A stretch of 64,000 nucleotides of DNA from Sulfurovum riftiae. Lineage in GTDB: Bacteria; Campylobacterota; Campylobacteria; Campylobacterales; Sulfurovaceae. Location: contig NZ_LNKT01000056.1 of the NCBI RefSeq assembly GCF_001595645.1, positions 62,001 through 126,000 on the forward strand. The letters run 5' to 3'. Below the pieces are notes generated by a model. The model did not search any database. It worked only from the letters and a program-made list of their open reading frames with translations, and had not been told where the DNA came from. The translations under genes and the position numbers were made by a program. The stretch's first letter is position 1; each line of letters starts with the position of its first letter. Shown piece by piece: positions 25,806-34,557 of this stretch.

Positions 25806-26469
25806 AATACTGCTGCTTGAAGATGATGCCAATCTTAACGACACGGTAACCGAGTTTCTTGAAGAGGAGGGTTATGAGGTCGTAAGTGTCTATGACGGCC
25901 ACGAGGCACAGGAGAAGCTCTACGAGAGCAAATACGACCTTCTGCTGTTTGACATCAACGTACCGGGGATCGATGGTCTGGAACTGCTCAAAGAGAGCAG
26001 AGAAGAGGGGATTGTCGCACCGGCTATCTTCATTACTTCCATGGATTCGGTAGATGACCTTGAAAGAGGGTTCAAGAGCGGATGTGACGACTACATTCGC
26101 AAGCCGTTTGCACTCAAAGAGCTCAAGATCCGGGTAGAAACACTGCTGAAGCGCGGTTTCTTCCATGAGGCCAAAGAGCTCATAGAGATTGATGATAACA
26201 TCTTTTATGACAGCAAGAATGGAGAACTTGTTGTTGACGGCAACACGGTCTCCCTTGGAAATAAGGAGTCACGTCTGCTCAAACTCTTTGTGAAGAAAGA
26301 GGGGGAGGTCCTGGCACACGAACGTATTTATGAACACCTCTGGGATTACGATGAAGAGCCAAGCGATACGGCACTTCGTACCTATATAAAGAATCTTCGA
26401 AAGATCATCGGCAAGGAAAGAATTGTTAGTATCAAAAAACAGGGATACAAATTCACTGCTAAGAAGTGA
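25798..26469 (+). CDS. OmpR-family response regulator
   Basis: A 223-residue regulator. The receiver domain has acidic residues at 9-10, phospho-acceptor Asp52 in LLFDINVPG and a lysine in YIRKPFALKEL near 101. The C-terminal winged helix is at about 130-223 (GNKESRLLKLF...ALRTYIKNLRKIIG). The start is TTG at 25798, inside the thioredoxin gene. The partner kinase follows directly. It is a paralogue of the regulator at 54987. Its DNA target is unknown. Confidence 0.9.
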   Translation: MSKILLLEDDANLNDTVTEFLEEEGYEVVSVYDGHEAQEKLYESKYDLLLFDINVPGIDGLELLKESREEGIVAPAIFITSMDSVDDLERGFKSGCDDYIRKPFALKELKIRVETLLKRGFFHEAKELIEIDDNIFYDSKNGELVVDGNTVSLGNKESRLLKLFVKKEGEVLAHERIYEHLWDYDEEPSDTALRTYIKNLRKIIGKERIVSIKKQGYKFTAKK

Positions 26470-27610
26470 GAAGAAATCTCTTTTAAGGTTTCTGGCACTC
26501 TATACGGCACTGGTGATCCTGCTTATCACACTGCTGTCACTCTTTTACTACCAGAGTCAGGAGAAGCTGATGTTCTCTGATCAGCGTGCCGAACTTTCCA
26601 AATATGCCTATATACAGACCAAAAGACTGAAAGTCCTGCACTATTTTTTCCCGGAAAAGACAGAATACCCCCGCGATCCAAGATTTAAATCGGCTATCTA
26701 TGATATCGAATACAAAAAGATATTTTCCCTCCTTGAGGATGAGAATGTTCATTTCAATGAGGAGATCTATATCACCAACAGACATATCCATTTTGTCAAA
26801 CTGCTCGATACCTATTATCTTGGTACGAAATATCTCATTATAGAAGTACCGGAAGACCATACATGGAAAACGAAAGCATGGAAACATATTATAGGGTACG
26901 GGCTTCTTGCTTTCGTGCTCTTTATGATCTTCGGACTCATTCTGGCCAGACTCTTCCTCAAGCCGATGAGAGATTCCATCATGCTGCTTGACCGTTTTAT
27001 CAAAGATACGACACACGAGCTCAACACACCGCTCTCGACCATTCTGACGAATATAGAGATGATGGATACAGATATCATGGTGGAGAAGAATAAAAAGAAA
27101 CTTAACCGTATCAATATTGCAGCCAAAACAGTTTCACAGCTCTACCGAGACCTGACCTACCTGACACTTGAACAGGAACAGAAGGATCGCAAAGAAGAGA
27201 TAGAACTGCAGGGACTGATAAGTGACCGCATAGAGTACTTCACGGCACTTGCAAATACAAAGCAGCTGCATTTTGAACTTGACATGGAAAATGTGATCAT
27301 ACAGGCTGACAAACAGAAGATCACCCGTGTGATAGACAATCTCATTTCCAATGCGATCAAATACAATAAAAGAGGTGGTATCATCAGTGTCAAACTGCGT
27401 ATAGGCAGACTGGAAATCATCGATACGGGTATAGGAATAGAAGAAGAGAAGATACCGTTTATCTTTGACAGATATATGCGCTTCAATCAGAGTGAAGGCG
27501 GTTTTGGTGTCGGTCTGAGCATCGTCAAGAAGATACTTGATGAATATCATATCAAAATAGAAGTTCATTCTGAACTTGACAAAGGAACAAGGATAGTGTT
27601 GACATGGTAA
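26423..27610 (+). CDS. Sensor histidine kinase
   Basis: A membrane kinase of up to 395 residues. There are two membrane helices (about 23-45 and 155-178) around a periplasmic sensor region of about 110 residues. The phospho-acceptor is in DTTHELNTP (His198 from this start), followed by N box DNLISNAIKY and G box DTGIGIEE. The start is uncertain: the reading frame is open into the regulator gene, and TTG at 26423 or a CTG at 26456 are candidates. The cytochrome gene starts inside its last codons. The nature of the signal is unknown. Confidence 0.85.
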   Translation: MLVSKNRDTNSLLRSEKKSLLRFLALYTALVILLITLLSLFYYQSQEKLMFSDQRAELSKYAYIQTKRLKVLHYFFPEKTEYPRDPRFKSAIYDIEYKKIFSLLEDENVHFNEEIYITNRHIHFVKLLDTYYLGTKYLIIEVPEDHTWKTKAWKHIIGYGLLAFVLFMIFGLILARLFLKPMRDSIMLLDRFIKDTTHELNTPLSTILTNIEMMDTDIMVEKNKKKLNRINIAAKTVSQLYRDLTYLTLEQEQKDRKEEIELQGLISDRIEYFTALANTKQLHFELDMENVIIQADKQKITRVIDNLISNAIKYNKRGGIISVKLRIGRLEIIDTGIGIEEEKIPFIFDRYMRFNQSEGGFGVGLSIVKKILDEYHIKIEVHSELDKGTRIVLTW

Positions 27611-27954
27611 AAAAAATGAAGATACACAAAGTGATTGTTATAATGACATTGTTCGTTGAAATACTTTCTGCCGAAAATGTCTATGAACGGAACTGTATTC
27701 CCTGCCATAAAGAGCTGCCGACCTCTCTGCAACAGATGTTTAAGGAATATCTACTTGTCTACAGCGGAGAGCAGAATGTCAAAGCGGGTATCAAACATTA
27801 TCTGCGATACCCCAACAGAAGTATTTCAGTGATGTCGGACCTTTTTATTGAGACTTTCGGGGTCAAGAAAAAAACCACACTCAGTCCCAAAGAACTTGAT
27901 AAAGCGGTTGATATCTACTGGGAAAAGTTTAAGGTTTTTGACAAGTTGAAGTAG
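27604..27954 (+). CDS. Small exported monohaem c-type cytochrome
   Basis: A 116-residue protein with a signal peptide to about residue 23 and a single haem motif CIPCH (31-35) near the mature N-terminus. The rest is charged and lacks an obvious methionine ligand. It overlaps the kinase stop by 7 bases and is likely the last gene of the thioredoxin-regulator-kinase run. It could be an electron donor or a haem-based sensor partner. A later ATG at 27616 is an alternative start. Confidence 0.75.
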   Translation: MVKKMKIHKVIVIMTLFVEILSAENVYERNCIPCHKELPTSLQQMFKEYLLVYSGEQNVKAGIKHYLRYPNRSISVMSDLFIETFGVKKKTTLSPKELDKAVDIYWEKFKVFDKLK

Positions 27955-28002
27955 ATACAATATTTTTATATTATATTATTTTATATAAAACAAGGAGTAT
28001 AA

Positions 28003-28329
28003 ATGCGAAAGATAGTTGGAGCGATAGCCCTCGGCCTGCTTGTAACAATGACAATGCCAACGGTTTCCATGGCAAAAGCAAGTGCGAAAAAGGGACAGAA
28101 GATCTTTAAAAAGAAGTTTCGTAAATCCTGCGGTTTTTCAGGTGTAAGATTTTCCAGGAATCATACACAGGCAGAATGGGAAGAGATTTATGAGAAAGGG
28201 AAATTCCAGAATGAGGCAAAAAAGATCTGTCCCAGACTCAAACTTAAAAAGATCAAAAAATCATGGTGGCCTCATGTTTATGAATTCTCGCATAAATATG
28301 CCAGTGATGGTGTTGTCCCCAAATGTTAA
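28003..28329 (+). CDS. Exported cysteine protein, paralogue of the next gene
   Basis: A 108-residue basic protein with a signal peptide to about residue 24. The mature part has the pattern KKGQKIFKKKFRKSCGFSG, then WE.IYEKGKF, KICP and a C-terminal cysteine. It looks like a small c-type cytochrome (GKKIF start) that lacks the CxxCH haem site. It has three cysteines where its neighbour also has three. No known family recognised. An AAGGAG site precedes the ATG. Monocistronic, with a terminator after it. Confidence 0.65.
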   Translation: MRKIVGAIALGLLVTMTMPTVSMAKASAKKGQKIFKKKFRKSCGFSGVRFSRNHTQAEWEEIYEKGKFQNEAKKICPRLKLKKIKKSWWPHVYEFSHKYASDGVVPKC

Positions 28330-28378
28330 AAAAATAATAGTTATATAAATTAAACTTAGATTTATATGTAACCTTCAG

Positions 28379-28408
28379 AAGCAGTTTTCTTAAAAAGCTG
28401 CTTTTTTT
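28379..28408 (+). terminator. Rho-independent terminator
   Basis: AAGCAG pairs with CTGCTT around a 13-base A/T-rich loop, followed by seven T residues. It ends the transcript of the preceding cysteine protein gene. Confidence 0.75.
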
Positions 28409-28483
28409 CTCCACAACCTTCACAATCTTTTCACAATTTCATGGTATCATTCTTTTGTTTTAAAATTAACAAAAGGATGAACA

Positions 28484-28798
28484 ATGACAAAAATGACTAA
28501 AGTAGCAGTTGCTGCACTTCTGGGTTTGGCTGTAGTTTCTACAACTGCATCTGCAGATGTAAACAAAGGTAAGAAGATCTACATGAAGAAAATGAAATCC
28601 AAATGTGGTTTCTCAGGTGCAAAATTCGCTACAAAGCACACTCAGGGTGAGTGGGAGAAGATCAAAGGTGCCGGTAAATTCGCAGAGGAAGCAGCAAAGA
28701 TCTGTCCAGGCCTTAAATTGAAAGACAAATACATCAATGATGTATATGACTTTGCACACGAGTATGCATCTGATTCAGGTAACGTACCAAGCTGCTAA
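28484..28798 (+). CDS. Exported cysteine protein, paralogue of the previous gene
   Basis: A 104-residue protein with a signal peptide (to about Ala24). Mature sequence starts DVNKGKKIYMKKMKSKCGFSG and ends NVPSC. Compared with the previous gene, identities fall around the three cysteines, the KICP segment and the Tyr-Ala-Ser near the end. No haem motif. It is under its own A/T-rich promoter (TAAAAT near 28461-28466) and an AAAGGA site. Codon use is like highly expressed genes. Possibly a metal or disulfide-based periplasmic protein; unknown. Confidence 0.65.
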   Translation: MTKMTKVAVAALLGLAVVSTTASADVNKGKKIYMKKMKSKCGFSGAKFATKHTQGEWEKIKGAGKFAEEAAKICPGLKLKDKYINDVYDFAHEYASDSGNVPSC

Positions 28799-28922
28799 GC
28801 CGAAATTATAATTCATATAATTTTAAGCTGTAGAAGTATATCATACTACTTTATTGAACGGTAGGCGATAAGTTCTCTTATCGTTATCTGTTTAAAAATT
28901 AATTTTACTAAAGGAAGAAACA

Positions 28923-29219
28923 ATGAAAAAAATCGCAATCGCAATGTTATTCGCTGGATCAACACTACTTATGGCAGACGCTGCTGCTACATACGCTAAA
29001 TGTGCAGGATGCCACGGACAAAATGGTGAAAAAGCTGCTCTTGGCAAGTCTGCTATCATCAAAGGTCAGGATGCTGCTAAAACAGTAGAGCAACTCAAAG
29101 GTTACAAAGCAGGTACGCTTAACCAACACGGAATGGGTGCTCTTATGAAAGGTCAGGTTGCTTCTTTGAGCGATGCTGATATTCAGGCAGTAGCAGATCA
29201 TATCGCTGCAATGAAGTAA
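28923..29219 (+). CDS. Cytochrome c553
   Basis: A 98-residue class I cytochrome c. A signal peptide ends near Ala20, the haem motif is CAGCH (27-31), and the C-terminal half has a methionine-containing GMGALMKGQ region expected to supply the axial ligand. These small soluble carriers move electrons from the bc1 complex to terminal oxidases or to the dihaem peroxidase encoded at 4.5 kb. Strong AAAGGAAG site and a hairpin terminator downstream suggest high expression. Confidence 0.92.
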   Translation: MKKIAIAMLFAGSTLLMADAAATYAKCAGCHGQNGEKAALGKSAIIKGQDAAKTVEQLKGYKAGTLNQHGMGALMKGQVASLSDADIQAVADHIAAMK

Positions 29220-29226
29220 TATCTCT

Positions 29227-29250
29227 TTCAAAAGCCTTCGGGCTTTTGAA
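29227..29250 (+). terminator. Hairpin terminator after cytochrome c553
   Basis: A 10-base stem, TTCAAAAGCC with GGCTTTTGAA, closes a TTCG tetraloop 8 bases after the stop. The T-run is within the 3' arm of the stem. Confidence 0.6.
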
Positions 29251-29357
29251 TCCCCGCTTATTAACTTAGTCATCTTCCTTCAAATTTCCACTCCTATTTT
29301 ATTGATATTAAAAATTTACTTGTCTGAGTACAGATAAAGTGATATACCCCAACAGTT

Positions 29358-29561
29358 TTACAGCCGTATTACAAAAGGCAATGTCATCAGCAATAATGAT
29401 ACCAATACCATGAGCCACATTTCCAGACCGAAATAGGGTACGATTGCTAGTCCGATACCTGAAAACAGTGCAATGACTTTACGCTGTGTTTTTCCGTATG
29501 TGATGTAAGCCAGGGCTGCGGAACCGAAAAATATATAAATGAGAATAGTAGATGTAGACAT
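29358..29561 (-). CDS. Small two-helix membrane protein
   Basis: A 67-residue protein with two or three hydrophobic segments, beginning MSTSTILIYIFFGSAALAYITYGK, then AYITYGKTQRK and a last helix to the C-terminus. Similar small proteins are common in Campylobacterota, and I do not recognise a function. A loose AGGATCGG lies upstream of the start at 29561. The gene stands alone between the cytochrome and the hydrogenase-related operon, on the opposite strand. Confidence 0.5.
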   Translation of the reverse strand: MSTSTILIYIFFGSAALAYITYGKTQRKVIALFSGIGLAIVPYFGLEMWLMVLVSLLLMTLPFVIRL

Positions 29562-29741
29562 TATCCGATCCTAAAAAAGAAAATAAATTATGGCTGTATT
29601 TTAATGGGAAACAGTAAACAGAACTTATTTTAAGTACATAAAAAGTATAATTCCATATATTTTAGGACTCACTATAGCCCTCCTGTCCGATGGAATCCCA
29701 CCGAACTCGTATATTTGTATTGATAATTTTATGGAGTTGTG

Positions 29742-31631
29742 ATGCATATGTTTCAGTTTGACACCCTTTCCATGGTTTTTACGGCACTGATCTTTCTGGG
29801 GGTGATACCAAACCTTTTTTATTCGCACGGATATCTTCCGCACATAGAGAGAAAAGCACATTATCAGCTGCACTATTTTGCGTTTGTTATCTCCATGATC
29901 GGTGTGGTCGTCTCTGCAAATGCGCTAATGTTTCTGCTGTTTTGGGAACTGATGAGTTTGACAAGCTGGCAGTTGATCCTGACTGAAGCCAAAGAGAAAA
30001 AGACTATAGATGCGGCCAGCTTTTACTTCATTATGACTCATTTCGGATTTGTATTTTTGCTGCTCTTTTTCCTGATTGTAAGTGATGGTGATCTGGAAAT
30101 GGGGTTTTCTGCCATGCATACAGTCTCAATGAAGTTTGCTTACCCGACACTGCTTTTTTTCTTTCTGCTCCTTGGTTTTTTGAGCAAAGCCGGAGCAGTA
30201 CCGTTGCATGTATGGCTTCCGTATGCACATCCTGAGGCTCCTTCCCCAGTATCGGCACTGATGAGCGGTGTCATGCTTAAAGTTGCTATTTACGGTATGT
30301 TTCGCTTCCTGTTTGATGTACTGTACCCCTGGCCTCTTGAATGGGGGATCGTTATTTTGGTCATTGGGGCACTCTCTTCACTGGTTGGTGTATTGTATGC
30401 TTTGAGTGAACACGATATTAAGGCACTTCTTGCCAATCACTCTATTGAAAATATCGGTATTATCCTTATGGGCTTTGGGATGGGAATGATCTTTGAGAGT
30501 ATGCATCTGCAGGTATTGAGTTCATTTGCTTTTATTGCCGCACTGTTCCATACCTTTAACCATATGAGTTTCAAGTCGCTGCTGTTCATGGGTGCAGGGT
30601 CTGTACTCCATCAGACACATACGAAAAATATTGAAAAGTACGGAGGGCTCATCAAATCAATGCCGGTAACGGCACTGACCTTTCTGCTTGCTTCTATTTC
30701 CATATCGGCATTACCGCCGACGAACGGATTTTTAAGTGAGTGGATGATCTTTCAGTCGATGCTCAGCTCCAGCCATCTTGACAATATGTCGCTTAAGCTG
30801 GCGATCCCTTTTGCCATTTTTGCCCTGGCGATGACGGGAGGACTCGCAATCGCCTGTTTTGTCAAAGCATATGGCATTACCTTTTTGGGTTTGCATAGAA
30901 GCAGTAATGCCAAATATGCTCATGAAGTCAACGGTCTGATGCGCACGGGAATGCTTCTGATGGCAGCAGTGGTCATCTCTTTGATGCTTTTTACACCGTT
31001 CTATATAGGCTGGTTTGACAAGGTCCTTGTGCAGGCCGGCCATCTTTCTGCCTATGCGAAGATCTTCCCTGAAGGGATCTGGCATATGCACTCTGCAGGT
31101 ATGCATGGCGGTGTGGTCTCTCCGCTTATCCTGCTTGCCGCACTGATAGGTATTACAGGGCTTATGATGTTTGCCTACAGAGCATTGCGTGTCAAAGAAC
31201 GGATACACCGTACCTGGGGATGCGGCTACCGTACTTCGGCAAAAACACAGTACACTGCTACCGGCTTTGCCGGGCCTATCCGGAGATTTTTTAACTGGCT
31301 CTACAAGCCTGATGAACATTTTGTCAAAGAGACAGTGGCGGGGCATAAAAGCAAATTCAGCACATCCCATTATGAGGTCCATGTTACACCTTTGTTTGAA
31401 AAAACACTCTATCGCAGTGTATCCAAAGCCGCCAATGCGATCAGCTACTGGGTCTATCGTTTGGCGCATTTCGAGCAGACACGGTATGCGGCGATGATCT
31501 TCAACCTGATGCTGTTGGTACTGTTCAGTTACCGGATCTTTGCCCATACATTCTCCTGGGCAACATTTGTGCTTGAGGGGATCGTTATGATCATTTCCAT
31601 CAAAGTATTGATCATAGGAGAGAAAAGATGA
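29742..31631 (+). CDS. HyfB-like proton-pumping subunit
   Basis: A 629-residue antiporter-like membrane subunit related to HyfB and NuoL. About 15 helices by inspection. The proton-transfer segments LLFWELMSLTSWQLI (near 65-80), GAVPLHVWLPYAHPEAPSPVSALMSG (near 150) and the lysine- and histidine-bearing HDIKALLANHSIENIG are as in complex I antiporter subunits. First gene of a six-gene operon. GGAG at 29733-29736 suits the ATG at 29742 best; a GTG at 29739 and an ATG at 29748 are alternatives. Confidence 0.85.
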   Translation: MHMFQFDTLSMVFTALIFLGVIPNLFYSHGYLPHIERKAHYQLHYFAFVISMIGVVVSANALMFLLFWELMSLTSWQLILTEAKEKKTIDAASFYFIMTHFGFVFLLLFFLIVSDGDLEMGFSAMHTVSMKFAYPTLLFFFLLLGFLSKAGAVPLHVWLPYAHPEAPSPVSALMSGVMLKVAIYGMFRFLFDVLYPWPLEWGIVILVIGALSSLVGVLYALSEHDIKALLANHSIENIGIILMGFGMGMIFESMHLQVLSSFAFIAALFHTFNHMSFKSLLFMGAGSVLHQTHTKNIEKYGGLIKSMPVTALTFLLASISISALPPTNGFLSEWMIFQSMLSSSHLDNMSLKLAIPFAIFALAMTGGLAIACFVKAYGITFLGLHRSSNAKYAHEVNGLMRTGMLLMAAVVISLMLFTPFYIGWFDKVLVQAGHLSAYAKIFPEGIWHMHSAGMHGGVVSPLILLAALIGITGLMMFAYRALRVKERIHRTWGCGYRTSAKTQYTATGFAGPIRRFFNWLYKPDEHFVKETVAGHKSKFSTSHYEVHVTPLFEKTLYRSVSKAANAISYWVYRLAHFEQTRYAAMIFNLMLLVLFSYRIFAHTFSWATFVLEGIVMIISIKVLIIGEKR

Positions 31632-32548
31632 CTGCCTATGTTTTAACAATTGTATTTTTGCTTCTGTTGGCACCTTTGCTGCTTTCATTCATCAAGATGA
31701 TCAAGATGATCCTGCTCTTTAAAAAGCCTGTTTCGATCTTTCAGGGATACAGAAATTTCTCAAAACTGATGGAAAAAGAGACAATCATTTCGGAAGAATC
31801 CAGCAGTATGACCCGTTATGCTCCCTTCTTGGTGCTTTCACCTCTTTTGGTAACGATGTTTTTCCTGCCTCCTGTGGTGCAGGGTGCTTTTTATGTGAGT
31901 TTTGTGGATGCGTTTACCATTACAGGACTTATTTCACTCTCGACATTTTTTTTAATGCTGTTGGGATTGGACAGTGCCAGTGCCTTTGGAGGGATGGGCA
32001 GTTCGCGAGAAGCGTTTATCGCAGCGCTGGTCGAACCGGCTATGGTGTTGACCATTTTCAGTGTCTCAATGATGGCTGGAGACCTGGGAGTAGGACAGGC
32101 CGGTGTCAATCTGGCAGCCCATTTCCCCAAAGAGCATATGGCCAGTTTTCTCTTTGCAGGTATCAGTTTCTATATTTTGCTCCTGGCGGAGAACGGACGC
32201 ATTCCCATAGACAACCCCGAAACACATTTGGAACTGACAATGGTGCATGAGGCGATGATTTTGGATCTTACCGGTATCTATCTGGCTTTGGTCGAGAGTG
32301 CATCCTCTGTGAAGTTCGTTATTTTTGCTTCACTTTTCGTGTCACTTTTTGTGCCGTTCGGATTGGAATATGCAGCACCGGTTGCAGGGTTCCTATTTGT
32401 CCTTAAGCTATTTGCCGTGGCACTGAGTGTGGCCATTTTGGAGGTCAGTACTGCCAAGCTGCGACTTTTCAAAGTCCCCAATCTACTGGGGATTGCCATT
32501 GTCTTTGCTTTCTTGTCACTCATCACATTTTATGTACTGGGAGCCTGA
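31628..32548 (+). CDS. HyfC/NuoH-like membrane subunit
   Basis: A 306-residue membrane subunit of the NuoH/HyfC type, about eight helices. The segment AENGRIPIDNPETHLELTMVHEAMILDLTG (near 178-207) is the conserved glutamate-rich loop that couples electron transfer to proton movement. It overlaps the hyfB-like stop by 4 bases. In group 4 hydrogenases and complex I it anchors the hydrophilic arm. Confidence 0.9.
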   Translation: MTAYVLTIVFLLLLAPLLLSFIKMIKMILLFKKPVSIFQGYRNFSKLMEKETIISEESSSMTRYAPFLVLSPLLVTMFFLPPVVQGAFYVSFVDAFTITGLISLSTFFLMLLGLDSASAFGGMGSSREAFIAALVEPAMVLTIFSVSMMAGDLGVGQAGVNLAAHFPKEHMASFLFAGISFYILLLAENGRIPIDNPETHLELTMVHEAMILDLTGIYLALVESASSVKFVIFASLFVSLFVPFGLEYAAPVAGFLFVLKLFAVALSVAILEVSTAKLRLFKVPNLLGIAIVFAFLSLITFYVLGA

Positions 32549-32551
32549 GTT

Positions 32552-33145
32552 ATGGTAGATTTTCTTATTGGACTGTTTTTGGCTTCACTGATCACTGCAC
32601 TGTTCACGACACGGCTTTACAGGCTGCTTTTATGGTATTCTATGAACTCTTTGATGTTGGGGCTTCTGGCACTGTTCATCGGAAGAGAACTGAACGATAC
32701 TTCAATGCTCATCACCGGTATTGCGACCATTCTTATCAAAGCAGTGGGTATTCCCTATTTCTTTAAACGCATGAGTCAGAAATTCCATTTTGTACGTCAG
32801 ATCATACCTGAGATCAAAGTACAGTATGCCATTATGCTCATCCCCGCTATTCTCGTATTTACCTTTTATCTTGCCGACCCTATTACCCATATGATGCACG
32901 GCAATGCCAATTATGTCGCTATCAGTATCTCTTCACTGTTCCTCTCTCTGTTGCTGATGATGGAGCACCGTAATGTCGCTCCCAAGATCATCGGCTTTTT
33001 GAGTATGGAAAATGCACTGTTTCTGTTGGGGATCACGGCTACGGACGGTATGCCGATGCTGGTGGAACTTGGTATTTTCTTTGACCTGCTGATGGCGATC
33101 GTAGTGATCAATCTGCTTTTCCACAAAGAGGAGGCAAACCTATGA
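32552..33145 (+). CDS. HyfE-like membrane subunit
   Basis: A 197-residue membrane protein, about six helices, similar in size and position to HyfE, whose C-terminal half resembles NuoK. A conserved acidic residue in MEHRNVAPKIIGFLSMENALFLLG matches the NuoK glutamate region. It begins 3 bases after hyfC-like and its stop overlaps the next gene (ATGA). Confidence 0.82.
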   Translation: MVDFLIGLFLASLITALFTTRLYRLLLWYSMNSLMLGLLALFIGRELNDTSMLITGIATILIKAVGIPYFFKRMSQKFHFVRQIIPEIKVQYAIMLIPAILVFTFYLADPITHMMHGNANYVAISISSLFLSLLLMMEHRNVAPKIIGFLSMENALFLLGITATDGMPMLVELGIFFDLLMAIVVINLLFHKEEANL

Positions 33146-34557
33146 TGTTGACATTTCTTCTATTACCCGCGATCATTATGTTCATTGTCAGTTTTTTCAA
33201 AAACAGAAAGGCAAAGTTTCTGCTTCCGGTCAGTTCCTTTGCCATACTGCTTCCGATCATCAAACTCTTCATATTGCCTAAACCCTATGCTATCCTGGGC
33301 AGTTATCTGGTCGCAGATAAACTTGATACCTATATTTTACTGGTTTCCTCCATTGTCGGTATCGGGGTGACTCTGGCTCTTTTGACACTAGACAGGCATG
33401 TCAAAGTTTCGGCACATGCCTACAGCCGTTTTTATCGTTTTTTTGCCATTTTCTGGATCGGACTTATCTTTTCCATTTTGGCAAACCATATGGGGATCTA
33501 CTGGATCGGACTGGAACTTGCAACACTGTCTACCGTCTATATGATCAAGACCAACCATACTCCTGCTGCACATAAGGAAGCATGGAACTATATGATCGTC
33601 GGTGCTATCGCCATTTCTCTGGTTCTCTTTGGGATCATTCTGATGTATGCCAGTGCCAAACCCATTCTGGGAGAAGATGCCATGCAGTTCGATCTGCTGC
33701 TGCAGCATGCGAAGGAAATCCCTTCTCCCTTTTTGTTCGAGATGGGGTTCGCCATTGCTACGGTTGGTATGTTCGTCAAGATGGGCTTTTTTCCCATGAA
33801 TCTTTGGCTGGCTAATATTGAAAGAGCGTCGTTCTATCCAGTGGCAGCACTCTTCAGCGGTATTTTGGAAAGTGCAGTGATCGTCGGGTTTTTTCGTTTC
33901 AGTGAAGTCGCTGCCGAAGTAAATTATTCGCATCTGTTCATGTTTGTTTTTGTCTATACGCTGCTGACCATCTTCATTGTCTCCTTTCTGATCTTCCGAG
34001 CGAAGGATTTCATGCGTCTCTTTTCACTTTCCGGGATAGAACACATGGCGCTCATAGCCCTTTTTTGGGTCAGCGGAGGTACCTTCGCAGCACTGTTGCA
34101 TTTTGGTGCACATGCCTTTTTGAAGCCGGCACTTTTCCTCTCTACGGGGGTGTTGGAGTCAAATGGTAAATACCGTATTGCCGGAGCATTGCGCGGATAC
34201 AGCGGTAAAAAAGGTACACTGTTCTGGTTTCTTGTCTCTCTTTTCCTTTTGGCGATCATCTCGCTGCCGCCCAGTCCGATGTTCTTCAGTGAACTCTACG
34301 GGTTCGGTGCGATGATAGAGAATGCCAAAGAGAGTGATCATATGCTTGTAATGATCACAGCGGTACTTTTGCTTCTGATCCTGCTCTCGGTGATCTTTTA
34401 CCGTTTTGTTGCGATCTACCAGTCAATGAAGTATGAGGGAGAAACACATACCAAAAAAGTGTATGCCAGTGAACTGTTCGCCCTGGTCCTTTTTGCCCTT
34501 TCTCTTCTGGCACTGCTTTTACCGGATTCTATGGCATATTTAAGGAGTATAGTATGA
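33142..34557 (+). CDS. HyfF-like proton-pumping subunit
   Basis: A 471-residue antiporter-like subunit related to HyfF and NuoN, about 14 helices. The conserved glutamate helix is in YWIGLELATLSTVYMI (near 117-132). The lysine region FVKMGFFPMNLWLANIERASFYPVAALFSG is near 211-240, and the helix HFGAHAFLKPALFLSTG is near 320. It is the second large proton channel of the complex. Stop overlaps the large subunit start. Confidence 0.87.
   Translation: MMLTFLLLPAIIMFIVSFFKNRKAKFLLPVSSFAILLPIIKLFILPKPYAILGSYLVADKLDTYILLVSSIVGIGVTLALLTLDRHVKVSAHAYSRFYRFFAIFWIGLIFSILANHMGIYWIGLELATLSTVYMIKTNHTPAAHKEAWNYMIVGAIAISLVLFGIILMYASAKPILGEDAMQFDLLLQHAKEIPSPFLFEMGFAIATVGMFVKMGFFPMNLWLANIERASFYPVAALFSGILESAVIVGFFRFSEVAAEVNYSHLFMFVFVYTLLTIFIVSFLIFRAKDFMRLFSLSGIEHMALIALFWVSGGTFAALLHFGAHAFLKPALFLSTGVLESNGKYRIAGALRGYSGKKGTLFWFLVSLFLLAIISLPPSPMFFSELYGFGAMIENAKESDHMLVMITAVLLLLILLSVIFYRFVAIYQSMKYEGETHTKKVYASELFALVLFALSLLALLLPDSMAYLRSIV

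Noticed and set aside
29664-29680. A stretch close to a T7 RNA polymerase promoter (GACTCACTATAG)
   Set aside because: Only the 3' part matches, the GGG start is replaced by CCC and no phage genes are near. Chance resemblance.
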